DNA from: a virus
Length of the DNA stretch: 44,897 nucleotides
Virus record (IMG/VR): IMGVR_UViG_3300017991_000168
Location: 1-44,897 of that record
Direction: 5' to 3' (one strand)
A program made the position numbers and the translations under genes. The notes beneath the pieces are model-generated. The model did not search any database, was not told the DNA's origin, and saw nothing but the letters and a program-made list of their open reading frames with translations. Of this stretch, positions 22,847 to 31,571 are shown piece after piece (within the stretch, counting starts at the first letter, position 1; each line of letters opens with the position of its first letter).

Positions 22847-24463
22847 TTAGCATGGGCGAAGATTGATTACGTATACGGGACGGTTGGAAGAAGGGGAACC
22901 GGTTGTGGCACGCCCGACTTGTTTCCCCATGAAGTAGAACTCGTCGTCCAGGTCGTTGGAGAAGGCAGCCGATGGGCTGTCGATGGGTCGAAGCCAACAA
23001 CTGTCGCCATCGGTGTAAACGCCCTCAGGACTGATGCGGCATATTTTGCCGGACAGCATCCAATCGTTTGTCTCCGTTATGTTGGTGTCGACATTACGTA
23101 CCAGTTGGAGATGGCGTGGATAGACCGGGTAGGTTTTGCGTGCAAAGTCAGGACCGAATATCGTCTCGTTGAAGTTGAACAATTGTTGTACGGATCGCGG
23201 CGGGTCGTTGACAAGTTGGGTTAGAGCAATGCCCGTTACACCGGCAGTGTGAACCGATGCGATGAGAGAGGATTGTCGGCCGAAGAGTTCGGTAGTCATG
23301 CCATACTGATCGCCAGTATCGGCCCACCGGATAGCGTTGACACGAGGTCCAGGTAGGACGTCGGTGTGAAGTCCCGCTCGGACATGGTATAGACTCGACA
23401 TGCGTTGGATGCGGGAATTGTAGGAGTCTGCAATGTCCGCCGCAATGTCTGCAAGGTCGGCGGCGTTGTCGGGAGTAGTGGCCGAGTAGTCGTATTCGGC
23501 GGGGTGGTTGTTCCAGACGGCAAGCTTGGTTCCTGTGAGCGTGTGTTGTGCGTTGGTGTTTACTTCTACTCCGTACACGGCTTCAGTTATCCAGTTATGG
23601 GTAGCCTCCTTGAATGCGTCATTCTCAGAACCGTGTTCGTCATCTACGCGAGGGAAGAAGACTTCCAACTTTTCTGGAAGGAATGTGTCCAAGCCGTAGT
23701 TGTACGGCATGGCATAATGTATCAGATCGTCGGGGTTGGCCTCTAGATTTACGAAGGCCAGGTCTTCGCCCCGCATGTCGTGGATTGGGTACTCGCCGCC
23801 GGAAGTGGTGGGGTCGTACCAAATGTCGTGGACTATTGATCCGAGTACAGTGTTGTAAGCGTCCCATGCAGACATGCCCAGGAACCGGAATGCCTCGGGC
23901 TGTTCGGTCCAAGTGAAGGCCCCGTCCAGTTGGGGAGTACCGACAGAGGTCGGGAGGTTTGACCAGATGTCGTTCAGTAGCGTTTGCCAAGTCCACTTGG
24001 AACCGCTGTTTAGGGTGTCGTGGTAGTAGGCGTCTGCGGTTGTAGGGTGGGTGGGACAGCGGACGTTGTACTGATCGTTGATAGTAGAGAAGATTTGCTC
24101 GGCTCGGGCATCGACAAAAAGACAGAGGAACGGTGTGGTATCGTCGGCTTCACCGCCGCCCGCATACAGGGCTGTTGCTCGAAGGAGACGGAGGCCGTAG
24201 ATATTTACGGTGGTCGCCGCATTCCCTTCTTCGGCCCAGGAAAACTTGAGGGTGAGTCCGGTTTTGAGGTTGAGCGAATCGAGGGATGCCTTGTCAAGAA
24301 GGAGGTAGGCGTATCCGGGATTGCGGCCCAGGGCAGAGTAGAAACTGTTGGGCAACCCATGCCAGTGGTCGACGGGTAACCCGTTTTTGACGGCTTGCTC
24401 GGCAAGTGATTTGGGGTCGAGACATGGTTTCCCGGCAAGCTCTATGAATGTTTCTACGATCAT
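22847..24463 (-). CDS. Large distal tail protein
   Basis: 538 residues, no signal peptide or membrane segment. Aromatic and Asn-rich, beta-rich; directly upstream of the lectin-like tail protein and downstream of the structured 24.5-kb element. Position suggests a baseplate or tail-tip protein. Poor Shine-Dalgarno, so the start is less certain. No specific family recognised. Confidence 0.6.
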   Translation of the reverse strand: MIVETFIELAGKPCLDPKSLAEQAVKNGLPVDHWHGLPNSFYSALGRNPGYAYLLLDKASLDSLNLKTGLTLKFSWAEEGNAATTVNIYGLRLLRATALYAGGGEADDTTPFLCLFVDARAEQIFSTINDQYNVRCPTHPTTADAYYHDTLNSGSKWTWQTLLNDIWSNLPTSVGTPQLDGAFTWTEQPEAFRFLGMSAWDAYNTVLGSIVHDIWYDPTTSGGEYPIHDMRGEDLAFVNLEANPDDLIHYAMPYNYGLDTFLPEKLEVFFPRVDDEHGSENDAFKEATHNWITEAVYGVEVNTNAQHTLTGTKLAVWNNHPAEYDYSATTPDNAADLADIAADIADSYNSRIQRMSSLYHVRAGLHTDVLPGPRVNAIRWADTGDQYGMTTELFGRQSSLIASVHTAGVTGIALTQLVNDPPRSVQQLFNFNETIFGPDFARKTYPVYPRHLQLVRNVDTNITETNDWMLSGKICRISPEGVYTDGDSCWLRPIDSPSAAFSNDLDDEFYFMGKQVGRATTGSPSSNRPVYVINLRPC

Positions 24464-24538
24464 GGCGAAGGCCGGATTTGTGGAGGGCTACAGTGAGAGT
24501 GTGCGGGGGTGCTTGTTAGTGTGTGCAGGCGGAGTTAT

Positions 24539-24716
24539 AACCCGAATTGAAATCACGTTTTTTGGATGGCGGGTGCGGCACACCTACGGTGTATGTATGT
24601 GTAGTAGTGTATATACACTAATAAATATATTTAACCCCTATGGGGGGTCTAGGTCCACCGGGGGGTGGATCGTCAGCCGCACCCATCACCCTAAAAACGT
24701 GATTTCAATTCGGGTT
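24539..24716. repeat. Palindrome-rich inverted-repeat element
   Basis: Perfect 24-base inverted arms at 24539-24562 and 24693-24716, with weaker pairing extending inward to about 42 bases. Between them lie a 16-base perfect palindrome (24605-24620), a 12-base AT palindrome (24622-24633) and G/C hairpins near 24635-24670. The arm motif recurs at 3329-3350. May be an origin, promoter or recombination element; no transposase is present. Confidence 0.75.
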
Positions 24717-24739
24717 GTTAAAGTGGTTGCACGACGTTG

Positions 24740-24832
24740 TTAGCGTCGCCGCTTGTTGCGGAGGCGGTAGAACCGCTTGCGTTTGGGACGGTAGGTTTTG
24801 GCACGGGGTTTCTTCTTGTAGCTAGAACACAC
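24740..24832 (-). CDS. 30-residue highly basic peptide
   Basis: GTG start with AAAGGA about 8 bases upstream. More than half of the residues are Lys or Arg (SYKKKPRAKTYRPKRKRF is typical). It follows the 87-residue basic protein directly, 2 bases after its stop. A candidate DNA-binding or packaged peptide. Confidence 0.45.
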   Translation of the reverse strand: MCSSYKKKPRAKTYRPKRKRFYRLRNKRRR

Positions 24833-24834
24833 GG

Positions 24835-25098
24835 CTACAGTCCTTTCTTGTCAAGGTAACCAAACTTGGAACCGGCCGAACCTCGAAGACGGAGGTTGCT
24901 GGACGGCCGAACCTTTTTGACCGTACCGTATCCACGGACCGAAGCATGTCCACCGGATTGCATGTGCATCCGTCTCCAAGCGGAGAGGTGCTTGAGTCGA
25001 TTGGGTAAGGCTTTGAAGGCAGAGGAGCGAACCGATTTGACGTGACTGATCTCGCGGACACGTCCCCACCTCACACTTTTCATTCTTTTGACCGGCAT
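24835..25098 (-). CDS. Basic hypothetical protein
   Basis: 87 residues, Lys/Arg/Ser/His-rich with no acidic patch. GAGGA lies 7 bases before the ATG, 10 bases after the portal stop. Likely DNA- or portal-associated; no family recognised. Confidence 0.6.
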   Translation of the reverse strand: MPVKRMKSVRWGRVREISHVKSVRSSAFKALPNRLKHLSAWRRMHMQSGGHASVRGYGTVKKVRPSSNLRLRGSAGSKFGYLDKKGL

Positions 25099-25107
25099 GG
25101 GATTCCT

Positions 25108-26334
25108 CTACTGGGCGATAGAGTATCGAGGAGCGTAACCTGCGGGTGGTGAATTCGATATGAGTATGGCTGAGTTGTCGTCTTCCTGGAAGGAAGCGAC
25201 TGAGGATTCGTCGTCGTCTTCCATTTGCTCTTCGGGCGACTCTTCTTCTTGTTCCGGTTTCAGCAGCGGGAACGGGACGATATCGAAAGCAACGTCGGGA
25301 TAGTAGACGTCCATCAGGTTTTGCATGATTTGGTTTTTGAAGTCGAAGGACATCCAGTACACGATTTCTTGGAGAATGGAGAAGAAGGCATCGAGCGGTA
25401 CGCGACGTCCGGCGTAAGCACCGGTACCTTCGGCCCGGCCGACTTCTGGAGGTACTCCCATTCCTTCCCAGATTTCGTCATCCAGGTCGTGGCCATACTC
25501 CATCAGGCCGGGAGGTGCCGCCATGACGGAAGCAGGTTCAAGGGACCAGAGGGGATTTCCGTTGGGGTCCACGTCGTTGGGCATGGTGACTACGGCACCG
25601 TTGCGAGACTTCTCTCCGATTTCGCGGGCTAGGTCTTTTGCGGGTCGTTGTACGCCAGCTACCTCGGTGTTGACCATGCCGGGTGGGTGGCGGACGGTAG
25701 GACCAGCAAAGGCGTACTTGTAGAAGAAGAGTTTACGGCTGTCGCGGAACGCACCCGGCATCCACTTTTCGATCCAGGGTTGATAGCAGCCGTGGAGTCG
25801 GGACTGGCCATAGTATGGATGCCTGTCTCGATTGTGGACGTGCCAGAAAAACTTGGGGCCTTGGAGTGTGACCTGTCTTTTGAACGCATCGGACCTGTTG
25901 CTGGAGGGAACGTTGCGGATTTTGGCTGCGAAGGGTTCGCCTTCTAGGGTGATCAGTTTGCAGTCAAGGGGATGTAGGTCTTTTAGACCAACGAACATCA
26001 CCTTGCCGTTTTCCTTGGCGTAGAGAACTTCGGAACAGGAGTAGCCCCACTCGATGGCTTTGAGGGCACGCATTGCCCCTCCTCTCCAGAAACGAGTAAG
26101 GTTGTCCTTGATATACTCTTTCGCTTCGGAATTGTCGCAGTCAACGAAGAACTTGGATTTGGATATCAACGGCCCTTTGATCATCAAGAGACCAAACACC
26201 ACTCGGGGATCACAGAGCATGGTTGTCACTACGTGCAGCGAGAATATCGGCATCGAGATCAACGGGTAGAGTTGACCGTAATATGCCTGCGGTACGTAGT
26301 CGGCCGTTACTGGCTTGCCTGTGAGTTTCATCAT
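25108..26334 (-). CDS. Portal protein
   Basis: 408 residues. The core pattern of DUF935/SPP1-like portals is visible: LCDPRVVFGLLMIKGPL, WRGGAMRALKAIEWGYSCSEVLY, LHPLDCKLITLE, DLDDEIWEGMGVPPEVGR and TGAYAGRRVPLDAF. It forms the dodecameric channel through which DNA is packaged. An acidic C-terminal tail (EEESPEEQMEDDDESS) follows. The ATG overlaps the end of the frameshifted chaperone. Its place after the tail genes is unusual, since portals usually follow the large terminase. Confidence 0.85.
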   Translation of the reverse strand: MMKLTGKPVTADYVPQAYYGQLYPLISMPIFSLHVVTTMLCDPRVVFGLLMIKGPLISKSKFFVDCDNSEAKEYIKDNLTRFWRGGAMRALKAIEWGYSCSEVLYAKENGKVMFVGLKDLHPLDCKLITLEGEPFAAKIRNVPSSNRSDAFKRQVTLQGPKFFWHVHNRDRHPYYGQSRLHGCYQPWIEKWMPGAFRDSRKLFFYKYAFAGPTVRHPPGMVNTEVAGVQRPAKDLAREIGEKSRNGAVVTMPNDVDPNGNPLWSLEPASVMAAPPGLMEYGHDLDDEIWEGMGVPPEVGRAEGTGAYAGRRVPLDAFFSILQEIVYWMSFDFKNQIMQNLMDVYYPDVAFDIVPFPLLKPEQEEESPEEQMEDDDESSVASFQEDDNSAILISNSPPAGYAPRYSIAQ

Positions 26335-26839
26335 TGGTCTCGCGGAACTCTAAGGGCGATGGACTGGAGTACTTGGTCGTGAGCGGATTGGGCCGCTTCT
26401 TTGTCTTGCGTGGCTTGCAGCACTATACCATAGGCTCGTTCTGGAGTCAACTGCGACTGAAGGCTTCGGTGGTGTAGTTCCTCGACTGCTTGGACCCTTG
26501 GGATATGTGCGTGGAGTAGGAGTAGTTGGGTTTGGGTTAGGTCGAATGGATTCAGATTGTAGGCGTAGGCGACGTCCGCATGGATGCGGCTTTTTTTTTG
26601 AGGTCGTCCCACAGCGGTTCAATGGCCTTGATCATGAGCCAGGCTTGGGTCTGAGTGATGTCGTGGCCGTACTCTTGCTTGACCATGTTGATGACGTCGG
26701 GGCCGTAGTGTTTGAATTCGGTCTTGTCGCCGATGTACTCTTCGAGAAGGAGTTTGAACTCGATCAACTCGACGGTGAAAGTCTCTCCGCTGGGAAGAGA
26801 GAATTCGAGCGACGCAGGGGTAAGTTCGATAGGCGGCAT
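26331..26839 (-). CDS. Tail assembly chaperone, -1 frameshift product
   Basis: Inferred fusion of the 95-residue protein with the overlapping -1 frame (open to 26331). At the minus-strand A9 run (plus 26591-26599), ribosomes can slip one base back, as in lambda G/GT. The extension begins near AYAYNLNPFDLTQTQLLLLH, resembling the T part of such chaperones. The extension stop overlaps the portal ATG. Confidence 0.6.
26552..26839 (-). CDS. Tail assembly chaperone, zero-frame product
   Basis: 95 residues. FTVELIEFKLLLEEY and ITQTQAWLMIKAIEPLWDDLKKK resemble G-type tail chaperones that prepare tail tube or tape measure during assembly. AAGGTG precedes the ATG. The zero frame continues a few codons past the A9 slip site and stops at 26552. 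Confidence 0.7.
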   Translation of the reverse strand: MPPIELTPASLEFSLPSGETFTVELIEFKLLLEEYIGDKTEFKHYGPDVINMVKQEYGHDITQTQAWLMIKAIEPLWDDLKKKAASMRTSPTPTI

Positions 26840-26852
26840 GGTTTCACCTTGT

Positions 26853-26901
26853 GGGTAATGGGTAATGGGTAATGGGTAATAGGTAAGGGGTAAGGGGTAA
26901 T
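26853..26901. repeat. Seven tandem GGGTAAT-type heptamers
   Basis: Seven consecutive units, four exact and three with one or two changes, fill the gap between the 611-residue tail gene and the chaperone gene. The period is 7, so the array is not translated. Confidence 0.85.
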
Positions 26902-28736
26902 CACTCTTCGGGTTGAGGCAGGCCGACTATCGGATAGGTTATCGGTTCGTTCTCGATCACAATGTCGGCCTTGTTAGGTGTTTCAACCAGGTATAGGTGT
27001 CTCCAAGTCATGGTGTATACCGGGCAGTCGCCTAGTAGGTCTTGGGCTGGAGATGGAAAGGACCAACTTCCTGCCTGACGGATAGCGGGTAGACCGCCTA
27101 CGGTTGTCACGGTTGGGAGGTCTTCTTCCGTGATCGGGTATCCGACACGGACAATGAAGCCCTCAAAAGACAGAGTCCACTTACCTACGGTCCGTTTCTG
27201 GACGATGGCTTTGTCCGGCTCTTCAGACTGGGAGGTTCCGTAGTCTATAGGTGCCGACATTTCGTTGGGGCTGAGGGTCGGGGCACCCGTAGCGTAACCG
27301 CCCAGTTTGACTGGGGCAATGACACCACCGGCCTGTTCGATCTGGGTGTAGGAGTCATAGGCCAGAAAGCTGTATTCTTCTGACGGGCACTGGAAGATTG
27401 GTTCTCCGTAATCCTCTTCATCCTTACCGGCCAGGGTCTCCTCAGCGGTGAATCGGGGTGTGCCATGATTGAAGTTGCAGATCACGTCCACGGAGGCGGG
27501 GTGTACCGCGTTCCGTACACCACGGGTGCTATGCACTGCTTGGATTGAGGCGTTTGTCTTCCACGTGTTCCAGTCGCCGGGTATCGGTGCCCACATCCCG
27601 GAACCGGCTAGTAGGGTGGCCAGACTGGAACACAAAACCCAGGACGTGTTGAAGTGGATTGTGCGGCCGAAGATTTCTTCTTCCAGATCGATGTCGATCG
27701 GGACAAGGATGAAACCAGGTTTTCCGTTGACTTGGGTAGCGTATCGCACTGCTTCAAGACGACTCGCAAGGATCGTTTTGAAAGCCATCCAGGCGGTGGA
27801 ACGTGGTTCGCCAGGTGCAACAGAGATGGAACCGTTGAGAGACACTTTCCACCTGCCGCCATTTGCTGCCTTCATGTCAGAAAAGTTTGGTCCGAACATT
27901 AGGCCGCCGCTGACTCGATAATTGACGTCCATCCTGAGGCATCCGGGATAGTAGGGGTTGTCGGATGCGATTTCGGTGTCGGTGATTACGTAGTTGAGGA
28001 AGCGTTTGTCCTGGCTGATGTGGTAGTTTTGGGAACGACTAAAACGGTCGTGAAGAGGGAACACGAGGGTATCGAGGAAGCTTTCGGCCGTGTTGTTGAT
28101 CCACTCACCGTCTTCGTGTGAATCGCCTGGACCGTTTTTGTACACACGGGCTTCTACGACTCCAGTGATCGTTTTGATGGTCAGACCGTCTGGCGTGAAA
28201 CTGTAGTCGATGGAGTAATTCCATTCGCCCCAAGGGTTGGGACCCTGACCAATTTCTCGGACACCCGTGGCAGGGTTGTCGTAGTAGTCGCAGACGGTGG
28301 CATCGCAAGACCAAGCGACGTGGATCGCTCTTGTGGTCGCAATCGGTTCGGCAAGATCGAGGGAAGGCTTGGGTCCGAAGTCGACACACATCTCCGTGGT
28401 AATCTCAAAGTCTCTTCCGGCTGCGGTCCAGGTCAAGGTGAGTTTGCGGCCGGGTTCGGTGAGGAGTTTTCGTATGTCTTCAAAGCCTTCGTCGATACGT
28501 CCGGTCGACTCGGTGAGTTCGACTAAGCCACGGGGTAACCCGTAGGCGGAAGTGATGGATTGTGGGAATTCGTCTTGTGCGAAAATGCAGTCGACGGAGA
28601 CGTGGTAGCGGGTGTACTTTACCGTACGGCCAGAACTGTCGTAGATAGGCGTACCACGTACCTTCACACGACTCGACGTCGGAAATGTGACGCCGTTGTA
28701 CTTGACGGTTGCTGCGGAGTCTATCGTTGAAGGCAT
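26901..28736 (-). CDS. Large tail protein
   Basis: 611 residues, beta-rich. YNGVTFPTSSRVKVRGTPIYDSSG and VKYTRYHVSVDCIF near the N-terminus and LTWTAAG-type elements recall a family of phage tail proteins. No membrane segment. Between tape measure and chaperone, so a tail tube, distal tail or baseplate subunit. Coupled to the preceding gene. Confidence 0.6.
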   Translation of the reverse strand: MPSTIDSAATVKYNGVTFPTSSRVKVRGTPIYDSSGRTVKYTRYHVSVDCIFAQDEFPQSITSAYGLPRGLVELTESTGRIDEGFEDIRKLLTEPGRKLTLTWTAAGRDFEITTEMCVDFGPKPSLDLAEPIATTRAIHVAWSCDATVCDYYDNPATGVREIGQGPNPWGEWNYSIDYSFTPDGLTIKTITGVVEARVYKNGPGDSHEDGEWINNTAESFLDTLVFPLHDRFSRSQNYHISQDKRFLNYVITDTEIASDNPYYPGCLRMDVNYRVSGGLMFGPNFSDMKAANGGRWKVSLNGSISVAPGEPRSTAWMAFKTILASRLEAVRYATQVNGKPGFILVPIDIDLEEEIFGRTIHFNTSWVLCSSLATLLAGSGMWAPIPGDWNTWKTNASIQAVHSTRGVRNAVHPASVDVICNFNHGTPRFTAEETLAGKDEEDYGEPIFQCPSEEYSFLAYDSYTQIEQAGGVIAPVKLGGYATGAPTLSPNEMSAPIDYGTSQSEEPDKAIVQKRTVGKWTLSFEGFIVRVGYPITEEDLPTVTTVGGLPAIRQAGSWSFPSPAQDLLGDCPVYTMTWRHLYLVETPNKADIVIENEPITYPIVGLPQPEE

Positions 28737-28740
28737 GATT

Positions 28741-30120
28741 CTAGCCTGTTGGTGTATTCACTCTAGGGTATGGTGCCGGTGTTACGCCACGTAGGCTTGG
28801 GTCCAAGAAACTGCCTTTTAGACTTGGGTTTCCCCAGCCGGTACCGTCACCGCCATTCAGCATACCTAGTACGTTGCCTATTTTGCTTATTATGCGGAGG
28901 TACTTGAGCACTTCTGGCATTGTTTGGCCAAGCAGAAATGCTGCGGCTCTGGAGCTATCTCCGAAGTACTTCTCCATTAGGTCAACACCGGCATTAGCGA
29001 CTACCTCGGCACCATTTGCGTAGTTGTCAACGGTACGCAGGATTTCGTTGAGGATGGGGACGGTGACTTCACCCATGGCCGTGTTGAGCCTCTCCATGCT
29101 GTCACGGATGTCGTGCTGCAACCGAGTCATTTCGCCAAGGGACTTGCCAAGGGTTTCAGTCCTGGCCAGCAGCATCGCAATCTCTTGGGAACGGCCGACA
29201 GCTTTGGCGTGGGCAACGTCTGGAGAGAAAGGTTCGATGCTGTCGGCTAAACTTGAGCCGAAGTCTTCGAGTCTCTCAGTCACTTCCAGGAGGGCTTTGG
29301 CCGTGCCGCTGGCTGCTAGGGTAACTCCACCTATGGCAAGACCGGCCGGTCCGAGACCTGCTAGAGCGGATGCTGCCAGACCTGCTCCCGTTCCTGCCGC
29401 TGCTCCCGCTACACCTGATCCGGTAGAGGCACCTACGGCGGCACCTACGGAAGGGCCGATACTTTGGAGTCCTTGCTTCCCAAGTTTGGGGCCGAGACCT
29501 TTGAACAGGTTGCTGAAGGCTGCTTTGAACTGATCGAATAGGCCCTCAGGAACAACCTCAGGAACGATAACGCCAGCATCGTCGGTGTTGCCTGTAGCGG
29601 TTTCTTCTGCCCTTTCCTTTCCAGAAGAGGAGGCAGAGTCGACAGTCTTGGTGAGGGTAGCAAGACCTGAGACTACCTCATCCAGACGGTCTACGATTTC
29701 GTCGTTGCTGCCAACCAAATCTTCGGCGAGGCTGGTTAGCTCGGACAAGTCTATCGAGGCTACTGTCTGAGGGTTGTCGTTGTCAACGTCGACGTCGACG
29801 TCGGTATCGGTTAGGTCATCTTGTATCAGTGCTTCTGTAGTGAGTCGAGAACGGGGTGGAGGCGTGAGTGGTTCAGGTGTAGACTTGACGGTGTACTCGC
29901 CCTCAATAATGTCGTCATCCCTGTCGGGAAGATCGGCGGGAGTCACCAAAGGAAACTCGTACCGCTGGACCTCAGTCCGTTGAGGCTCAGCGGATACAAG
30001 TTGTCCCTTGCCGGGTTCCTCGAATTTTGCAATTCGATGCCCTGGCTCGACAGTATCGGTACTGCCGGTTTCTTCCAGTTGGATTCGTAGTATGGTTTCG
30101 TCAGAGGCCATAGTACTCAC
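28741..30120 (-). CDS. Tape-measure-like tail protein
   Basis: 459 residues. Acidic Thr/Asp-rich N-terminus, long helices, then Gly/Ala-rich hydrophobic segments (about 230-290) typical of tape measures, then a coiled coil (GEMTRLQHDIRDSMERLNTA). Short for a tape measure, which would mean a short tail. The annotated start is GTG 30120; ATG 30111 is an alternative without a clear Shine-Dalgarno. Confidence 0.6.
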   Translation of the reverse strand: MSTMASDETILRIQLEETGSTDTVEPGHRIAKFEEPGKGQLVSAEPQRTEVQRYEFPLVTPADLPDRDDDIIEGEYTVKSTPEPLTPPPRSRLTTEALIQDDLTDTDVDVDVDNDNPQTVASIDLSELTSLAEDLVGSNDEIVDRLDEVVSGLATLTKTVDSASSSGKERAEETATGNTDDAGVIVPEVVPEGLFDQFKAAFSNLFKGLGPKLGKQGLQSIGPSVGAAVGASTGSGVAGAAAGTGAGLAASALAGLGPAGLAIGGVTLAASGTAKALLEVTERLEDFGSSLADSIEPFSPDVAHAKAVGRSQEIAMLLARTETLGKSLGEMTRLQHDIRDSMERLNTAMGEVTVPILNEILRTVDNYANGAEVVANAGVDLMEKYFGDSSRAAAFLLGQTMPEVLKYLRIISKIGNVLGMLNGGDGTGWGNPSLKGSFLDPSLRGVTPAPYPRVNTPTG

Positions 30121-30126
30121 ATTTGG

Positions 30127-30639
30127 CTAGCTCGGAACTACGACAGAAAACATGATCTCGGCGTCAAGTGAACCACCAGGCAGTATCTGGAAACGGAGTG
30201 GAATCTTGTGAGCGTGTACGCCTAACCATTGATCGACGGGGGAGTTCGGTGCGAGGACGGTGTTAGCCGCCGTGATCGACGTGTAATAGGCGGACGAACC
30301 GCTGACGGCTGTCAGGACAAGAGGCTCGGCCACTCCTCCTGTGGTTGCCAAAAGTCCAACCACATCGACTTTACCGAAAGTAGCACTCCAAGGCCAGTGC
30401 GGCTTTTTGCCTGCGGGTGCGAGTAAGCCAGCGGCACCGGGTTCAATGAACATGCCCGAGATGTAAACTGAGACACCTCGGTATATCAAGTCTTGGACCG
30501 TGGAACCAAGGTTGTCGCCTACGACGGCCTCACAGTCGACGGACGTTTCAAAGTGAATGCCGTCTTCGGCTTGGCCTAGAGCTAGTGCGTTCCACGTAGC
30601 ACGGTAAGCTCCAGCGGCGAATGCGTATGAATGGGTCAT
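30127..30639 (-). CDS. Tail tube-like protein
   Basis: 170 residues, beta-strand-rich with Gly turns, the usual size and position for a major tail protein, directly upstream of the tape measure. GGAG precedes the ATG at 8 bases. Family not certain from sequence alone. Confidence 0.55.
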   Translation of the reverse strand: MTHSYAFAAGAYRATWNALALGQAEDGIHFETSVDCEAVVGDNLGSTVQDLIYRGVSVYISGMFIEPGAAGLLAPAGKKPHWPWSATFGKVDVVGLLATTGGVAEPLVLTAVSGSSAYYTSITAANTVLAPNSPVDQWLGVHAHKIPLRFQILPGGSLDAEIMFSVVVPS

Positions 30640-30690
30640 GCTTAGACTCCAAAAGTAGACATCATAAATCGGGACACGGAGGGTGGTGAG

Positions 30691-31035
30691 CTAGACTTTG
30701 GCCAGCGGGCTCTCGACCGTCATTGGGACGACTTCTTCAGCTTCCTTTTCCTGGAAGGAAGTGTAGTTTTGCACACACTCGTGGCAGGTAGCCAAGGCCG
30801 GGTTGTCAGTGGCGTGGTGATACTTGGTGACTCCGCACGCGATGGATACACGGACACCTTCGGCGGTCATTTGGTCGCCTGAAGGGTCGGGCGAAAGCCA
30901 GTGGATCACCGCAAGTTTGGTAACAGATTCTCCGCTGTCGCAGTGTGGACAGACCGGCTTGACCAGGTTAGAGTAGAACGGCAGGTTGGGGCAACCGGAC
31001 TTCTCACAACGGAACGGTTTCAGCTTTGTGGACAT
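30691..31035 (-). CDS. Zinc-binding hypothetical protein
   Basis: 114 residues. Two Cys pairs: FRCEKSGCPN and VCPHCDS near the N-terminus and ATCHECVQ near 85. The ATG at 31035 follows GAGGAG. Lies between neck genes and the tube-like gene. A small structural or assembly protein is likely. Confidence 0.6.
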   Translation of the reverse strand: MSTKLKPFRCEKSGCPNLPFYSNLVKPVCPHCDSGESVTKLAVIHWLSPDPSGDQMTAEGVRVSIACGVTKYHHATDNPALATCHECVQNYTSFQEKEAEEVVPMTVESPLAKV

Positions 31036-31040
31036 TGCTG

Positions 31041-31571
31041 TCACTCCTCATAATCCTCTCTCATGTCACGCCCAGCACCAACAAAGGTACTGGTGCAAAC
31101 GAGACATGCTTGGTTCTCTTTCGCGGTGGACCACAACCAGTTTGCGTCCCGCACTTCAGGGCTTGTCGTTCCTGCCCACCTCAGCGGTTCAAAAATCCAA
31201 TCCCGATCGTTGTGCAGGTTGAGGCTGGCCCGTTTGATAAGGTCGTAGTTTTTGTCGATGGCAACGTTGATCTCGCGGACCACTTCCTCCATGCCAGTGA
31301 TTTGGGTCAGGAAGAAGTCAGTCATTGATTTGCCGGGACGTACGGCGGGTATCCGGCGAGTTACGGTGACGGCGATGTCGTACTTTTCGTAAAGTCCCGT
31401 GTCTACTGGAGGAGAATGGGGCCGCCAAGTGATCAGGTGGATTGCAGCGTAGTGTGTAGGGAAGGCTATCGGGGGCTGGCCGTTTTCGTGGACGCCCACA
31501 GTCTGCTGATCGAGGGACGTGTCGTCAACGAGGGTACCGTGGATACCACGTAGTAGGGCGGATACACTCAT
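31041..31571 (-). CDS. Neck or tail-completion protein
   Basis: 176 residues; ATG 31571 overlaps the preceding stop, with CTGGAAGGAA as its Shine-Dalgarno. Position between the connector and tube-like genes fits a tail terminator or minor tail protein. YAAIHLITWRPHSPPVDTG and YDIAVTVTRRIP form beta segments. Not assigned more precisely. Confidence 0.6.
   Translation of the reverse strand: MSVSALLRGIHGTLVDDTSLDQQTVGVHENGQPPIAFPTHYAAIHLITWRPHSPPVDTGLYEKYDIAVTVTRRIPAVRPGKSMTDFFLTQITGMEEVVREINVAIDKNYDLIKRASLNLHNDRDWIFEPLRWAGTTSPEVRDANWLWSTAKENQACLVCTSTFVGAGRDMREDYEE

Noticed and set aside
24539-24716. Insertion sequence
   Set aside because: Terminal-inverted-repeat-like arms but no transposase and no clear target duplication; kept as a structured element only.
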